Origin: Kitasatospora sp. MAP12-44
Lineage (GTDB): Bacteria > Actinomycetota > Actinomycetes > Streptomycetales > Streptomycetaceae
Assembly: GCF_029892095.1 (NCBI RefSeq)
Contig: NZ_JARZAE010000004.1
Span: 2,356,001-2,420,000, forward strand
Direction: 5' to 3'
DNA: 64,000 bases
Made by a program: the position numbers and the translations under genes. This document shows positions 17,125 to 29,747 of the stretch, one piece after another. A model generated the notes under the pieces. That model saw nothing but the letters and a program-made list of their open reading frames with translations. It made no database searches and was not told the DNA's origin. Each line of letters begins with the position of its first letter. The first letter of the stretch is position 1.

Positions 17125-18351
17125 TCAGAGCGCCGACTTCAGCGCCACCGCCGGGTCGCCGGCGCGCTCCGGATCGAGCACCACGGCCTGGTCGATCAGG
17201 CGGCGGGCCTGCACCACGTCACGCGGCCGGTCGACCGCGAACGCCGCCACCAGCGCGCCCTCGCGCAGCCACAGCACGCTCCACGCCGGGTCCTCGGGCG
17301 AGCCGCGCCAGACCAGCCGGTCGCCGGCCGCGTGCCGACCCGCGTACTGGACCATCCGCCCGAACTGCTCGGACCAGAAGTACGGCACCGGGTCGTAGGC
17401 CGCGTCGGCGCCCAGCAGCGCGGCGGCCACCGCCCGTCCCGAGTGCATCGCGTGGTCCCAGTGCTGGACGTTGATCCGCTCCCCGAACCGGGCCGAGGGG
17501 TAGCTGACGCAGTCGCCGGCCGCCCAGACCCGCGGCAGGCAGGTGCGCAGCGAGGCGTCGGTGAGGATCGCCCCGGCCGGGTCCAGTTCGACCCCCGAGC
17601 CGGCCAGCCAGCGGGTGGCCGGCCGGGCACCGATGCCGACCACCACCTCGTCGGCGGCCAGCACCGAGCCGTCCGCGAGCAGCACGCCGTCCGGCCGCAC
17701 GGCGGCGACCTTCGCGCCGAGCCGCAGGTCGATGCCGGCCTCGGCGTACCAGCGCTCCATCGGCGCGGTCAGTGTGGTCGGCAGCGCGCCGGCCAGCGGT
17801 TCGGCGGCGGCCTCCAGGACGGTCACCTCGCAGCCAAGCTGCCGGGCTGCGGTGGCGGTCTCGGCGCCGATCCAGCCGGCTCCCACCAGCACCAGCCGCA
17901 GGCCCGGGCGCAGCACGGCCCGCAGCGCGAGCGCGTCGTCCAGGGTGCGCAGCACCCGGGCGCCGTCCGCGCCGTCCAGGGTGCGCAGCACCCGGGCGCC
18001 GTCCGCGCCGGGCAGCCGGACCGGGTCGGCGCCAGTGGCCAGCACCAGCTGCCCGTAGGCCAGCTCCCCGCCGTCGGTCTCCAGCACGCCGGGGCGCAGG
18101 CCGGTGGCCCGGCGGCCGGGCAGCAGCTCGATGCCCAGCTGCTCCCAGTCCAGTTCGAAGGCGGTGCTGTCGGTCTTGCCGAGCAGCACGTCCTTGGAGA
18201 GCGGCGGCCGGTCGTACGGCGGCTGCGACTCCTCGCCCAGCAGACTGATCCCCCCTTGCCAACCCCCCTGGCGCAGCGCGAGCGCGCACTGCGCTCCCGC
18301 CATGCCGGCGCCGACGATGACCACCTGTTCCGCGCTCTTCAGCTCAGCCAC
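17125..18351 (-). CDS. FAD/NAD(P)-dependent ferredoxin-type reductase
   Basis: A flavoprotein of 408 residues resembling ferredoxin/rubredoxin reductases of oxygenase systems. It has an N-terminal FAD motif VVIVGAGMAGAQCALALR, PPYDRPPLSK, a second dinucleotide motif LVLVGAGWIGAETA, VGIGARPAT, and AAGDCVSYP near the C-terminus. The reductase C-terminal domain is present (VPYFWSEQFG). A 12-residue in-frame tandem duplication (GADGARVLRTLD twice) sits before the NAD(P) domain and comes from an exact 36-bp repeat. The start is uncertain: GTG at 18351 is taken by homology; there is no strong ribosome-binding site. Electron partner unknown. Confidence 0.85.
   Translation of the reverse strand: MAELKSAEQVVIVGAGMAGAQCALALRQGGWQGGISLLGEESQPPYDRPPLSKDVLLGKTDSTAFELDWEQLGIELLPGRRATGLRPGVLETDGGELAYGQLVLATGADPVRLPGADGARVLRTLDGADGARVLRTLDDALALRAVLRPGLRLVLVGAGWIGAETATAARQLGCEVTVLEAAAEPLAGALPTTLTAPMERWYAEAGIDLRLGAKVAAVRPDGVLLADGSVLAADEVVVGIGARPATRWLAGSGVELDPAGAILTDASLRTCLPRVWAAGDCVSYPSARFGERINVQHWDHAMHSGRAVAAALLGADAAYDPVPYFWSEQFGRMVQYAGRHAAGDRLVWRGSPEDPAWSVLWLREGALVAAFAVDRPRDVVQARRLIDQAVVLDPERAGDPAVALKSAL
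17938..18009 (-). repeat. Exact 36-bp tandem duplication inside the reductase gene
   Basis: Two identical 36-bp units (17938-17973 and 17974-18009) encode a perfect 12-residue repeat. Because 36 is a multiple of three, the frame is kept. Absence of any substitution implies a recent event. Confidence 0.9.
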
Positions 18352-18447
18352 TCGCTCACTGTAGCGATCCGTACCAGCCTTCACCGGGGGTTGCCGGAAC
18401 CCGTATCGAGGGCCGGGCACGCCTTCGGCCCGGGTGTCACCCGGCGT

Positions 18448-18453
18448 TAGGGT
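18448..18453 (+). promoter_or_regulatory. Candidate -10 box for the thiOSG transcript
   Basis: TAGGGT lies 14-19 nt upstream of the TPP riboswitch. The same hexamer is found at the NlpC/P60 promoters in this window. No good -35 is seen. Confidence 0.35.
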
Positions 18454-18466
18454 AGGAGGCATCCTC

Positions 18467-18557
18467 ATCACGGGAGCCCGGTGCACCGGGCTGAGAGGCG
18501 GGCTGACGCGGCCTGCGACCGTCCGAACCTGATCCGGGTCATTCCGGCGAAGGGAGC
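18467..18557 (+). promoter_or_regulatory. TPP riboswitch (THI element)
   Basis: The conserved core is plain: GGGAGCCCGG followed by CTGAGAGG (18491-18498), then GACCGTCCGAACCTGATCC (18518-18536) and GTCATTCCGGCGAAGGGA. The element lies directly upstream of thiO. AGGGAG at its 3' end (18551-18556) is also the thiO ribosome-binding site, which suggests control of translation initiation by sequestering that site when TPP binds. Confidence 0.95.
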
Positions 18558-18566
18558 ATCAGCGCC

Positions 18567-19748
18567 TTGACAGGCACAGACTGCGCACGGCCCGATCCGA
18601 TAGCGCGGCCCACCGACGTGCTGGTGATCGGCGGCGGCGTCATCGGACTTGCGGTCGCCTGGCGCACCGCCCAGCGCGGGCTCGCAGTCACCGTGGTCGA
18701 CCCGGAGCCCGGCGGCGGCGCGGCCCAGGTCGCGGCCGGCATGCTGGCACCGGTCACCGAGCTGCACTACGGCGAGGAGCCGCTGCTGCGTCTGGGGATC
18801 GCCTCCAACGAGCGGTACGCGGCGTTCACCGCCGAACTGGAGCAGCTCACCGGCCTGCCCACCGGCTACCGCGCCACCGGCACACTCGCCGTCGCGCTGG
18901 ACTCCGACGACCGCGAGGAGCTGCGCGAGCTGCACGCGTTCCACCAGCGGCTCGGCCTGGCCTCGCACTGGTTGACCGGCCGCGAGTGCCGCAAGCTCGA
19001 ACCGATGCTCTCCCCCGCGGTCCGCGGCGGTCTGCACGTCACCGGCGACCACCAGGTGGACGGCCGCCGGCTCTGCGCCGCCCTGGTGGCCGCCTGCGAA
19101 CAGGCCGGCGTCGTGCTGCGGCGCGGCCGGGCGACCGCGCTGCTGCTGGACGGCGACCGCGCGAGCGGCGTCGAGGTGGACGGCTGCGAACAGCTGACCG
19201 CTCCTCAACTGGTGCTCGCCGCCGGACCGCAGAGCCATCTGCTGCCCGGGCTGCCGGCTGACGTGCTGCCCGCGATCCGCCCGGTCAAGGGGCAGATCCT
19301 GCGGCTGCGGATGCCAACCGCGTACGGCCCGTTCCTCTCCCGCAACGTCCGCGCGGTGGTCCGCGGGCAGCACCTCTACCTGGTTCCGCGCGCCGACGGC
19401 GAGCTGGTGATCGGCGCGACCAGCGAGGAGCAGGGCTACGACACCACCGTCACCGCGGGCGGCGTCTACGAACTGCTGCGCGACGCGCACGATCTGGTGC
19501 CCGGGATCACCGAACTGCCGCTGGTGGAGACCAGCGCGGGCCTGCGCCCGGGCTCGCCCGACAATGCCCCGCTGCTCGGCCCCACCGACCTGCCGGGCCT
19601 GGCGGCCGCCACCGGCCACTACCGCAACGGCGTGCTGCTCAGCGCCGTGACCGGCGACCTGCTCGCCGACTACCTGGCCACCGGGGTCCTGCCCGAGCCG
19701 GCCGTCCCGTTCTCCCCCACCCGCTTCACCGTGAAGGCAACCCGATGA
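18567..19748 (+). CDS. thiO: Glycine oxidase ThiO
   Basis: FAD-dependent oxidase that converts glycine to iminoglycine for thiazole synthesis. 393 residues. The FAD motif is DVLVIGGGVIGLAVAWRTA; the central AAGMLAPVTE and the C-terminal GLRPGSPDNAPLLGPT and GHYRNGVLLSAVTG are typical of ThiO. The start is TTG at 18567, with AGGGAG 10 nt upstream inside the TPP riboswitch. The stop overlaps the thiS ATG (ATGA). First gene of thiO-thiS-thiG. Confidence 0.94.
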   Translation: MTGTDCARPDPIARPTDVLVIGGGVIGLAVAWRTAQRGLAVTVVDPEPGGGAAQVAAGMLAPVTELHYGEEPLLRLGIASNERYAAFTAELEQLTGLPTGYRATGTLAVALDSDDREELRELHAFHQRLGLASHWLTGRECRKLEPMLSPAVRGGLHVTGDHQVDGRRLCAALVAACEQAGVVLRRGRATALLLDGDRASGVEVDGCEQLTAPQLVLAAGPQSHLLPGLPADVLPAIRPVKGQILRLRMPTAYGPFLSRNVRAVVRGQHLYLVPRADGELVIGATSEEQGYDTTVTAGGVYELLRDAHDLVPGITELPLVETSAGLRPGSPDNAPLLGPTDLPGLAAATGHYRNGVLLSAVTGDLLADYLATGVLPEPAVPFSPTRFTVKATR

Positions 19749-19954
19749 ACCCGATCCCCCTCACCGTCAACGGCGAACCGCGCGAGGTCGCGGACACCGC
19801 CACCCTCGCCGAGGTGGTCTCCGCGCTGAGCAGCGCGCCCTCGGGGGTCGCGGCCGCGGTCAACGAGACCGTCGTGCCGCGCGGCGCCTGGGAGCGGACC
19901 GTACTCAGCGCGGGCGACCGGATCGAGATCCTCACCGCCGTCCAGGGAGGCTGA
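19745..19954 (+). CDS. thiS: Sulfur carrier protein ThiS
   Basis: Ubiquitin-fold sulfur carrier for thiazole formation, 69 residues, ending in the required Gly-Gly (VQGG) that becomes the thiocarboxylate. It begins with NPIPLTVNGEPREV and has GDRIEILTAVQGG. It overlaps thiO by 4 nt and is followed by thiG after 6 nt. No adenylyltransferase (ThiF/MoeB) gene is in the window. Confidence 0.95.
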   Translation: MNPIPLTVNGEPREVADTATLAEVVSALSSAPSGVAAAVNETVVPRGAWERTVLSAGDRIEILTAVQGG

Positions 19955-20758
<804 letters not shown>

Positions 20759-20811
20759 ACGGCGTTCTGAACCATGACATCGGGGTAACCGCATCGTGCT
20801 CCGGGCCCCCC

Positions 20812-20817
20812 TACACT
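20812..20817 (+). promoter_or_regulatory. Candidate -10 box of leaderless PASTA kinase promoter
   Basis: TACACT ends 6 nt before the GTG start at 20824, so the transcript would start at or next to the initiation codon. Confidence 0.45.
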
Positions 20818-20823
20818 GCTCCG

Positions 20824-22767
20824 GTGGACATGACGTTGAACGACCCGCTGCTCGGAGCGCTGCTGGACGGCCGGTACCGGGTCGAGCAGCGCATCGCGAT
20901 GGGCGGCATGGCCACGGTCTACCGGGGCACCGACACCCGGTTGGACCGGGTGCTGGCGCTCAAGGTGATGCACCCCGCGCTGGCCGGCGACGTGGAGTTC
21001 ACCGAGCGCTTCATCCGGGAGGCCAAGGCCGTCGCGCGGCTCTCGCACCCCAACGTGGTCAACGTCTTCGACCAGGGCGCGGACGGCGGCGTCGTCTTCC
21101 TCGCCATGGAGTACGTGCCCGGCCGCACCCTGCGCGACGTGCTGGGCGACCGCGGTGCGCTGAGCATCCGCGCCGCGCTGGACATCCTGGAGCCGGTGCT
21201 GGCCGCGCTCGGCGCCGCGCACCGGGCGGGCCTGGTGCACCGGGACGTCAAGCCCGAGAACGTGCTGATCACCGATGGCGGGCTGGTCAAGGTCGCCGAC
21301 TTCGGGCTGGTCCGGCTGCTCTCCGAGGCGGGCGCCTCGGTCACCAGCACCACCACGCCGGGCGTGGTCATGGGCACCGTCTCGTACCTGGCGCCCGAGC
21401 AGATCATGCAGTCCGGGCCGACCGACCAGCGGGTGGACGTCTACGCGGCCGGCATCGTGCTCTACGAGCTGCTCACCGGTCAGAAGCCGTACGTCGCCGA
21501 GAACCCGATGCAGGTGATCTACCGTCACCTGCACGAGTCCGTCCCGGCCCCCTCGCTCACCGTCCCCGGCATCCCGCCGGAGCTGGACGCGATAGTCGCC
21601 GCGGCCACCGCCCGCGAGCCGCAGTCCCGCCCGTGGGACGCAGTGGAGCTGCTGGCCGCACTGCAGCGGGTGCGCCGCGCGCTGACGCCGGACCAGCTGG
21701 ACGCCGAGCCGCCCGCCTCCACCCGGCCCACCCCGCGGTTCGCCACCGCCGAGGCGACCTCGGTGATCACCGCGCCGCTGTCGGCTCCCGCGCCCGAGCA
21801 CACCAGCGTGCTGCCGCCGATGCCGCTGCTCGCCCAGCCGCGCCCGTACAACGAGCCCGCCCCCACCCGGGCGCAGCGCCGGCCCCGGCGCTCGCGGCGG
21901 GGTGTGGTGTGGGGCGCGGTGCTCGGCGTCGTCGCCCTGGTCATCGCGCTGACCAGCTACCTCCTCTCCGGCGCGGTCTACGCGACGGTGCCCAGCGTGA
22001 TCGGCCAGACCCAGGCGCAGGCCGTCAGCACGCTGAACGGGGTCGACCTGCAGGGCCGGTTCGTCCAGGCGTTCAGCGAGACCGTCCCGGCCGGCCAGGT
22101 GATCAGCACCGATCCCGGCGTCGGCGCGCGGGCCCGCAAGAGCGACGGGGTCAAGGTGACCCTCTCCAAGGGCCCCGAGCGGATCGCCGTGCCGGACGTC
22201 ACCGGCAAGCCGCTGGACCAGGCGAGGCAGCAGCTCAGCAGCGCCCGGCTGACCCCCGGGACGACCAGCCAGGACTACAGCCCCAGCGTGCCGCAGGGTT
22301 CGGTGATCAGCACCGCGCCGGCCGCCGGGCAGCAGCTGGCGGTGGACGCACCGGTCTCCCTGGTGGTCAGCGAGGGCCCGGCTCCGGTCGCCGTGCCCGA
22401 CGTGGTCGGCCAGCCGGTGACGCAGGCGCAGAGCGCGCTGACCGGCGCGGGCTTCAAGACGGCGCTCGGGACCGACCAGGCGTACTCGGACACCGTCCCG
22501 TCCGGCGCGGTGACCGCGCAGGACGTCAGCGGCACCGCCGCGCCGGGCTCGACCGTGACCCTGACGCTCTCCAAGGGGCCGCAGCCGGTGCAGGTGCCGA
22601 ACGTGGTCGGGATGAGCGAGTCGGACGCCACCAACGCGCTGACGGCGGCCGGTTTCAAGGTGAAGTCCAGCGGACTGAGCCTGCTCGGCCTGCTCAACGT
22701 CAGCTCGCAGAGCCCGAACGCCGGCCAGCAGGCGCCCAAGGGCTCCACGGTGACCATCAAGTTCTGA
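20824..22767 (+). CDS. PASTA-domain serine/threonine protein kinase
   Basis: A PknB-like membrane kinase, 647 residues. The kinase domain has the Gly loop IAMGGMATVYRG, the ATP lysine in ALKVMH, HRDVKPENV, DFG in KVADFGLVR, and YLAPEQ. A Pro-rich linker leads to one membrane segment at about residues 361-383. Four extracellular PASTA repeats follow (from VPSVIGQ, VPDVTGK, VPDVVGQ, VPNVVGM); such repeats bind muropeptides or lipid II. Position matches S. coelicolor pkaF as I recall it. The GTG 20824 has no ribosome-binding site but a TACACT box 6 nt upstream; an ATG at 20830 is the alternative. Confidence 0.93.
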   Translation: MDMTLNDPLLGALLDGRYRVEQRIAMGGMATVYRGTDTRLDRVLALKVMHPALAGDVEFTERFIREAKAVARLSHPNVVNVFDQGADGGVVFLAMEYVPGRTLRDVLGDRGALSIRAALDILEPVLAALGAAHRAGLVHRDVKPENVLITDGGLVKVADFGLVRLLSEAGASVTSTTTPGVVMGTVSYLAPEQIMQSGPTDQRVDVYAAGIVLYELLTGQKPYVAENPMQVIYRHLHESVPAPSLTVPGIPPELDAIVAAATAREPQSRPWDAVELLAALQRVRRALTPDQLDAEPPASTRPTPRFATAEATSVITAPLSAPAPEHTSVLPPMPLLAQPRPYNEPAPTRAQRRPRRSRRGVVWGAVLGVVALVIALTSYLLSGAVYATVPSVIGQTQAQAVSTLNGVDLQGRFVQAFSETVPAGQVISTDPGVGARARKSDGVKVTLSKGPERIAVPDVTGKPLDQARQQLSSARLTPGTTSQDYSPSVPQGSVISTAPAAGQQLAVDAPVSLVVSEGPAPVAVPDVVGQPVTQAQSALTGAGFKTALGTDQAYSDTVPSGAVTAQDVSGTAAPGSTVTLTLSKGPQPVQVPNVVGMSESDATNALTAAGFKVKSSGLSLLGLLNVSSQSPNAGQQAPKGSTVTIKF

Positions 22768-22779
22768 CGCGGCCGGTCT

Positions 22780-23409
22780 CTACCGCATCGGCCCGTCGCC
22801 GGGCTCCTCCTGGTAGGAGTAGCGCTGCTCGTTCCACGGGTCGGCGCGGTTGTGGTAGCCGCGCTCCTCCCAGAAGCCCCGGCGGTCGGCGCGCATGTAC
22901 TCCACCGCGCGCACCCACTTGGGGCCCTTCCAGGCGTACAGCTGCGGGACGACCAGGCGCACCGGGAAGCCGTGCTCGACGGTCAGCGGCTCGCCGTTGC
23001 GGTGGGTGGCGAAGACCGTGCGCGGGTCGGCGAAGTCGGCCAGCCGCAGGTTGGCGCTGTAGCCGTACTCCGCCCAGACCATCACATGGGTGACGCCCGG
23101 GGCCGGCGGGACCAGCTCCAGGATGGTGGCCCCCGACACGCCGCTCCACTCGCTGCCGAGCATGGAGAAGCGGGTCACGCAGTGGAAGTCGGCGCGGACG
23201 GTGACCTTGGGCAGGGCGTGGAAGGCCTCGTGGTCCCAGCTGTGCTTCTCGGCCGAGGCGGTCGCCCCGAAGACCTGGAGGTCCCAGGTCAGCGGCTTGA
23301 AGCGGGGCACCGGACCGTAGTGCAGCACCGGCCAGCCGCGCTGCAGGCGCTGACCGGGGGGAAGGCGCAGGTCAGACAGCTGCCGTTGCTCGTGTTCGGA
23401 CTGACCCAT
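22780..23409 (-). CDS. Sulfite oxidase-type molybdopterin oxidoreductase
   Basis: A 209-residue protein with only the molybdopterin-binding fold of sulfite oxidase/MsrP-like enzymes. The cysteine that would ligate molybdenum is in FHCVTRFSMLGSEWSGV; further family marks are GYSANL, HGFPVRLVVPQLYAWKGPKWV and GYHNRADPWNEQRYS. No signal peptide is visible, so it is probably cytoplasmic. The ATG at 23409 is the only well-placed start. It converges with the PASTA kinase gene, 12 nt apart. Substrate unknown. Confidence 0.9.
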   Translation of the reverse strand: MGQSEHEQRQLSDLRLPPGQRLQRGWPVLHYGPVPRFKPLTWDLQVFGATASAEKHSWDHEAFHALPKVTVRADFHCVTRFSMLGSEWSGVSGATILELVPPAPGVTHVMVWAEYGYSANLRLADFADPRTVFATHRNGEPLTVEHGFPVRLVVPQLYAWKGPKWVRAVEYMRADRRGFWEERGYHNRADPWNEQRYSYQEEPGDGPMR

Positions 23410-23520
23410 GCGTCAATGGTGACAGACGGCGGACGATGCCAGCCGCGCGCCCCTCGGCTGCGCCGCACGCCCCCCGGGCCAGAAAATCAGGCCAAATCCG
23501 ACAATCCCAGCGATTGCTTG

Positions 23521-23536
23521 GTAAGTGTGAACTTAC
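23521..23536. promoter_or_regulatory. Palindromic candidate operator upstream of bfr
   Basis: GTAAGT and ACTTAC form perfect 6-bp arms around GTGA, 78 nt upstream of the bacterioferritin start. It does not match the 19-bp DmdR/IdeR iron box well, so the regulator is unknown. Confidence 0.4.
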
Positions 23537-23613
23537 TGGAAATATCGCCCCTGCCGATGTCAGGATTCCGGTCGAAAGCCACCGTTCCCCGCGCAGGCAG
23601 GAAAGGCACCGCC

Positions 23614-24093
23614 ATGAAGGGCGACCCCGAGGTCATCGAGTTCCTCAACGAGCAGCTCACCGCCGAGCTGACCGCGATCAACCAGTACTTCCTGCACGCC
23701 AAGATGCAGGAGAACTTCGGCTGGACGAAGCTCGCCAAGTACACCCGGCACGAGTCCTTCGACGAGATGAAGCACGCCGAGACGCTCACCGACCGGATCC
23801 TCTTCCTCGACGGCCTGCCCAACTACCAGCGGCTCTTCCACGTCCGGATCGGCCAGACGGTCCAGGAGATGTTCGAGGCGGACCGGCAGGTCGAGGTCGA
23901 GGCGATCGACCGGCTGCGCCGGGGCATCGTGGTGATGCGCGCCAAGAACGACGTCACCTCGGCCAATATCTTCGAGTCGATCCTGGCCGACGAGGAACAC
24001 CACATCGACTACCTGGACACCCAGCTCGAACTGCTGGAGAAGCTCGGCGAGGCGCTCTACCTGGCCCAGCTGATCGAGCAGCCGGAGTCCTGA
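23614..24093 (+). CDS. bfr: Bacterioferritin
   Basis: Iron-storage 24-mer subunit with ferroxidase activity and haem. The 159-residue four-helix bundle has all ferroxidase ligands in place: Glu18 (EQLTAELTAIN), Glu51 and His54 around the haem ligand Met52 (DEMKHAE), Glu94, and the Glu127/His130 pair in DEEHHIDYLDTQ. The ATG at 23614 follows GAAAGG by 8 nt; upstream open frame is unsupported. It faces its ferredoxin partner gene tail to tail. Confidence 0.96.
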   Translation: MKGDPEVIEFLNEQLTAELTAINQYFLHAKMQENFGWTKLAKYTRHESFDEMKHAETLTDRILFLDGLPNYQRLFHVRIGQTVQEMFEADRQVEVEAIDRLRRGIVVMRAKNDVTSANIFESILADEEHHIDYLDTQLELLEKLGEALYLAQLIEQPES

Positions 24094-24116
24094 GCCGGAC
24101 CGCCTCAGACCGGGTC

Positions 24117-24380
24117 CTATGCCACGCGGCGAACGGGCGACTGCACCAGGGCCGGCAGATTGACCTCCGGATCGGCCAGGCCGAGCTTGGCGGCCAGCCG
24201 GGCGGTGGGGCACGGCCGGGCGCCGTGCTCGCCGAGCATCGTCTGGATCCGCCGGACGCAGGAGCCGCAGTCCGTGCCGGCCTTGCAGCCCTGGGCTATC
24301 TGGCGCGGGGAGTTGGCACCGCTGTCGATGGCCTGCTTGACCTGCTCCTCGGTGACCGCATGACACATGCACACGTACAT
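24117..24380 (-). CDS. bfd: Bacterioferritin-associated ferredoxin ((2Fe-2S)-binding protein)
   Basis: Bfd reduces bacterioferritin to release stored iron. The 87-residue protein carries a BFD-like [2Fe-2S] domain: YVCMCHAVTEEQVKQAI with two Cys and GTDCGSCVRRI with two more; an extra Cys is in GCKAG. The C-terminal 30 residues extend past the usual domain. The ATG at 24380 has GGGAG 8 nt upstream; a GTG at 24395 is less likely. An iron box covers its promoter region, so expression should rise under iron limitation. Confidence 0.92.
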   Translation of the reverse strand: MYVCMCHAVTEEQVKQAIDSGANSPRQIAQGCKAGTDCGSCVRRIQTMLGEHGARPCPTARLAAKLGLADPEVNLPALVQSPVRRVA

Positions 24381-24409
24381 CGCGGCTACTCCCAAGGTCT
24401 CAGCGTCAT

Positions 24410-24428
24410 TGAGCTAAGCCTTACCTTA
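24410..24428. promoter_or_regulatory. DmdR/IdeR-type iron box upstream of bfd
   Basis: Read on the minus strand, TAAGGTAAGGCTTAGCTCA matches 14 of 19 positions of the consensus TTAGGTTAGGCTAACCTAA. It lies 30-48 nt upstream of the bfd start. Confidence 0.72.
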
Positions 24429-24445
24429 CCTGGCGTTCCGAGAAC

Positions 24446-24490
24446 GAAAAAGCCCCTCCGGTCCGGATTGCTCCAGGACCGAAGGGGCCT
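24446..24490 (-). terminator. Rho-independent terminator of the DAHP synthase gene
   Basis: On the minus strand a GC stem (CCCCTTCGGTCC pairing with GGACCGGAGGGG) is followed by TTTTT, shortly after the DAHP synthase stop. It is one of the few hairpins here with a true U tract. Confidence 0.9.
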
Positions 24491-24507
24491 TCGTCACACT
24501 GTGCGGC

Positions 24508-28120
<3,613 letters not shown>

Positions 28121-28174
28121 CCGGAAGTGCTGACGGCGTGCCCGGCCAGCGGGCCTGACTGATCGTCAGGCACA

Positions 28175-28840
28175 ATGGCCGGCATGCGATATGGCGTGCT
28201 GGGAACGGGAACCGTCGGGCAGACCCTGGCGAGCAAGCTGGTGGCCCTCGGCCACGACGTGACGATGGGATCGCGGAGCAAGGACAATCCGAGCGCCGCG
28301 GCCTGGGCCGAGGCGGCCGGGCCGCAGGGCTCGGCCGGGACGTTCGCCGACGCGGCGGAGTTCGGCGAGCGCGTACTGAACGCCACCTCGGGGACGGTCT
28401 CGCTGCTGGCGCTCGAGGCGGCCGGGGCGGACCGGCTGGGCGGCAAACTGCTGATCGACGCCTCCAACCCGCTGGTCTTCGCCGCCGACGGCCAGGTGTC
28501 GCTGGAGCCGGTGAACACCGACAGCGTGGGCGAGCAGATCCAGCGCCGCTTCCCGGACGCCCGGGTGGTCAAGGCGCTCAACACGGTCTCCGCGCCGGTG
28601 ATGGTCGACCCGCGCCGGGTGCCGGGCCGGCACAACCTCTTCGTCGCGGGTGACGACCAGCGCGCCAAGCGCGAGGTCACCGAGCTGCTGGGCAGCTTCG
28701 GCTGGCCGGCCGCCGACATCATCGACCTCGGCGGCATCACGGCGGCGCGCGGCATGGAGATGCTGATGCCGTTCTGGCTCGGCATGATGCGCCACTACGG
28801 GCACGCCGACTTCAACTACAGCTTCCAGGCCGCCAACTGA
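28175..28840 (+). CDS. NADPH-dependent F420 reductase-family / dinucleotide-binding protein
   Basis: A 221-residue Rossmann protein with MRYGVLGTGTVGQTLASKLVALGHDV at its start (glycine motif GTGTVG), SRSKDN for NADP ribose phosphate recognition, and NTVSAPVMVDP. It belongs to the NpdF/ProC-like superfamily that includes F420:NADP reductase; whether it uses F420 cannot be told. The start is either ATG 28175 (AGG upstream) or ATG 28184 (three residues shorter and closer to family starts). It converges with the acyltransferase gene. Confidence 0.82.
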   Translation: MAGMRYGVLGTGTVGQTLASKLVALGHDVTMGSRSKDNPSAAAWAEAAGPQGSAGTFADAAEFGERVLNATSGTVSLLALEAAGADRLGGKLLIDASNPLVFAADGQVSLEPVNTDSVGEQIQRRFPDARVVKALNTVSAPVMVDPRRVPGRHNLFVAGDDQRAKREVTELLGSFGWPAADIIDLGGITAARGMEMLMPFWLGMMRHYGHADFNYSFQAAN

Positions 28841-28859
28841 CCTCTCAGGGACCCGCTCA

Positions 28860-28899
28860 GGTGTCCAGGGCACTGCTGCGCAGCAGTGCCCTGGACACC
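28860..28899. terminator. Bidirectional terminator: 40-bp perfect palindrome
   Basis: Two 20-bp arms (28860-28879 and 28880-28899) are exact complements with no spacer. It sits between convergent genes, 20 nt after one stop and 15 nt before the other. Confidence 0.85.
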
Positions 28900-28913
28900 A
28901 TGCCGTCTGGAGC

Positions 28914-29747
28914 CTAGGACTCGTCGGGCTTCCGCTGCTCCGCCTCGGCCTTGGCGTCCGCCTCGGCCTTCTCGGCTTCCTGCTGGGCCTTGAGCGCCGC
29001 CTTCTGCTCAAGGTGCGCGGCCCGCTGCTCGGCCCGGCGCTCGGCGTCGGCCCGCTTCTTGTCGTCGGCGATCTGCCGCTTGGCGGCGGTCGCGTAGATG
29101 TCCACGTACTCCTGGCCGGAGAGCCGCATGATCTCGTACATCACCTCGTCGGTGACCGAGCGGAGGATGAAGCGGTCGTTCTCCATCCCCTGGTAGCGCG
29201 AGAAGTCCAGCGGGCGGCCGATCCGGATGCCGGGGCGGATGCCGAAGGTGGGCAGCACCTGGCCGGGCGGCTGCACCTTCTCGGTGTCGATCATCGCGAC
29301 CGGGATCACCGGCGCGCCGGTCGCCAGCGCGACCCGCGCCAGACCGCCGACCTTGCCGCGGTAGAGCTTGCCGTCGGGCGAGCGGGTGCCCTCGGGGTAG
29401 ACCCCGAAGAGCTCACCGCGGTCGATCACCGAGATCGCGCTGCGGATCGCCGCCTCGCCCGCGCCGCGGACGCCGGAGCGGTCCACCGGCAGCTGGCCGA
29501 CGCCCTTGAAGAAGGCGGCGGTCAGCTTGCCCTTGATTCCGGGCGTATTGAAGTACTCCGCCTTCGCGATGAAGGTGACCCGGCGCTTCATCAGCGCGGG
29601 CAGGAAGAAGGAGTCCGAAAAGGAGAGGTGGTTGCTCGCGATGATCGCGGCTCCCTCGTCGGGGATGTTCTCCGCACCCTCCATCCACGGCCGGAAGAAG
29701 ATCCGTAGCAGTGGTGCGACGATCATCTTCATCAGTCGGTAGAACAA
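28914..29747 (-). CDS. 1-acyl-sn-glycerol-3-phosphate acyltransferase family protein (PlsC-like)
   Basis: Lysophospholipid acyltransferase of phospholipid synthesis, at the membrane face. The acyltransferase motifs are NHLSFSDSFF (HX4D), GQLPVDRSG, YPEGTRSPDG and PVIPVAMI. The 277-residue protein ends in a 60-residue highly charged Ala/Glu/Lys coiled-coil tail not needed for catalysis. The start is TTG 29747, with AGGAGG 6 nt upstream; the ATG six codons later is the alternative. Confidence 0.9.
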   Translation of the reverse strand: MFYRLMKMIVAPLLRIFFRPWMEGAENIPDEGAAIIASNHLSFSDSFFLPALMKRRVTFIAKAEYFNTPGIKGKLTAAFFKGVGQLPVDRSGVRGAGEAAIRSAISVIDRGELFGVYPEGTRSPDGKLYRGKVGGLARVALATGAPVIPVAMIDTEKVQPPGQVLPTFGIRPGIRIGRPLDFSRYQGMENDRFILRSVTDEVMYEIMRLSGQEYVDIYATAAKRQIADDKKRADAERRAEQRAAHLEQKAALKAQQEAEKAEADAKAEAEQRKPDES

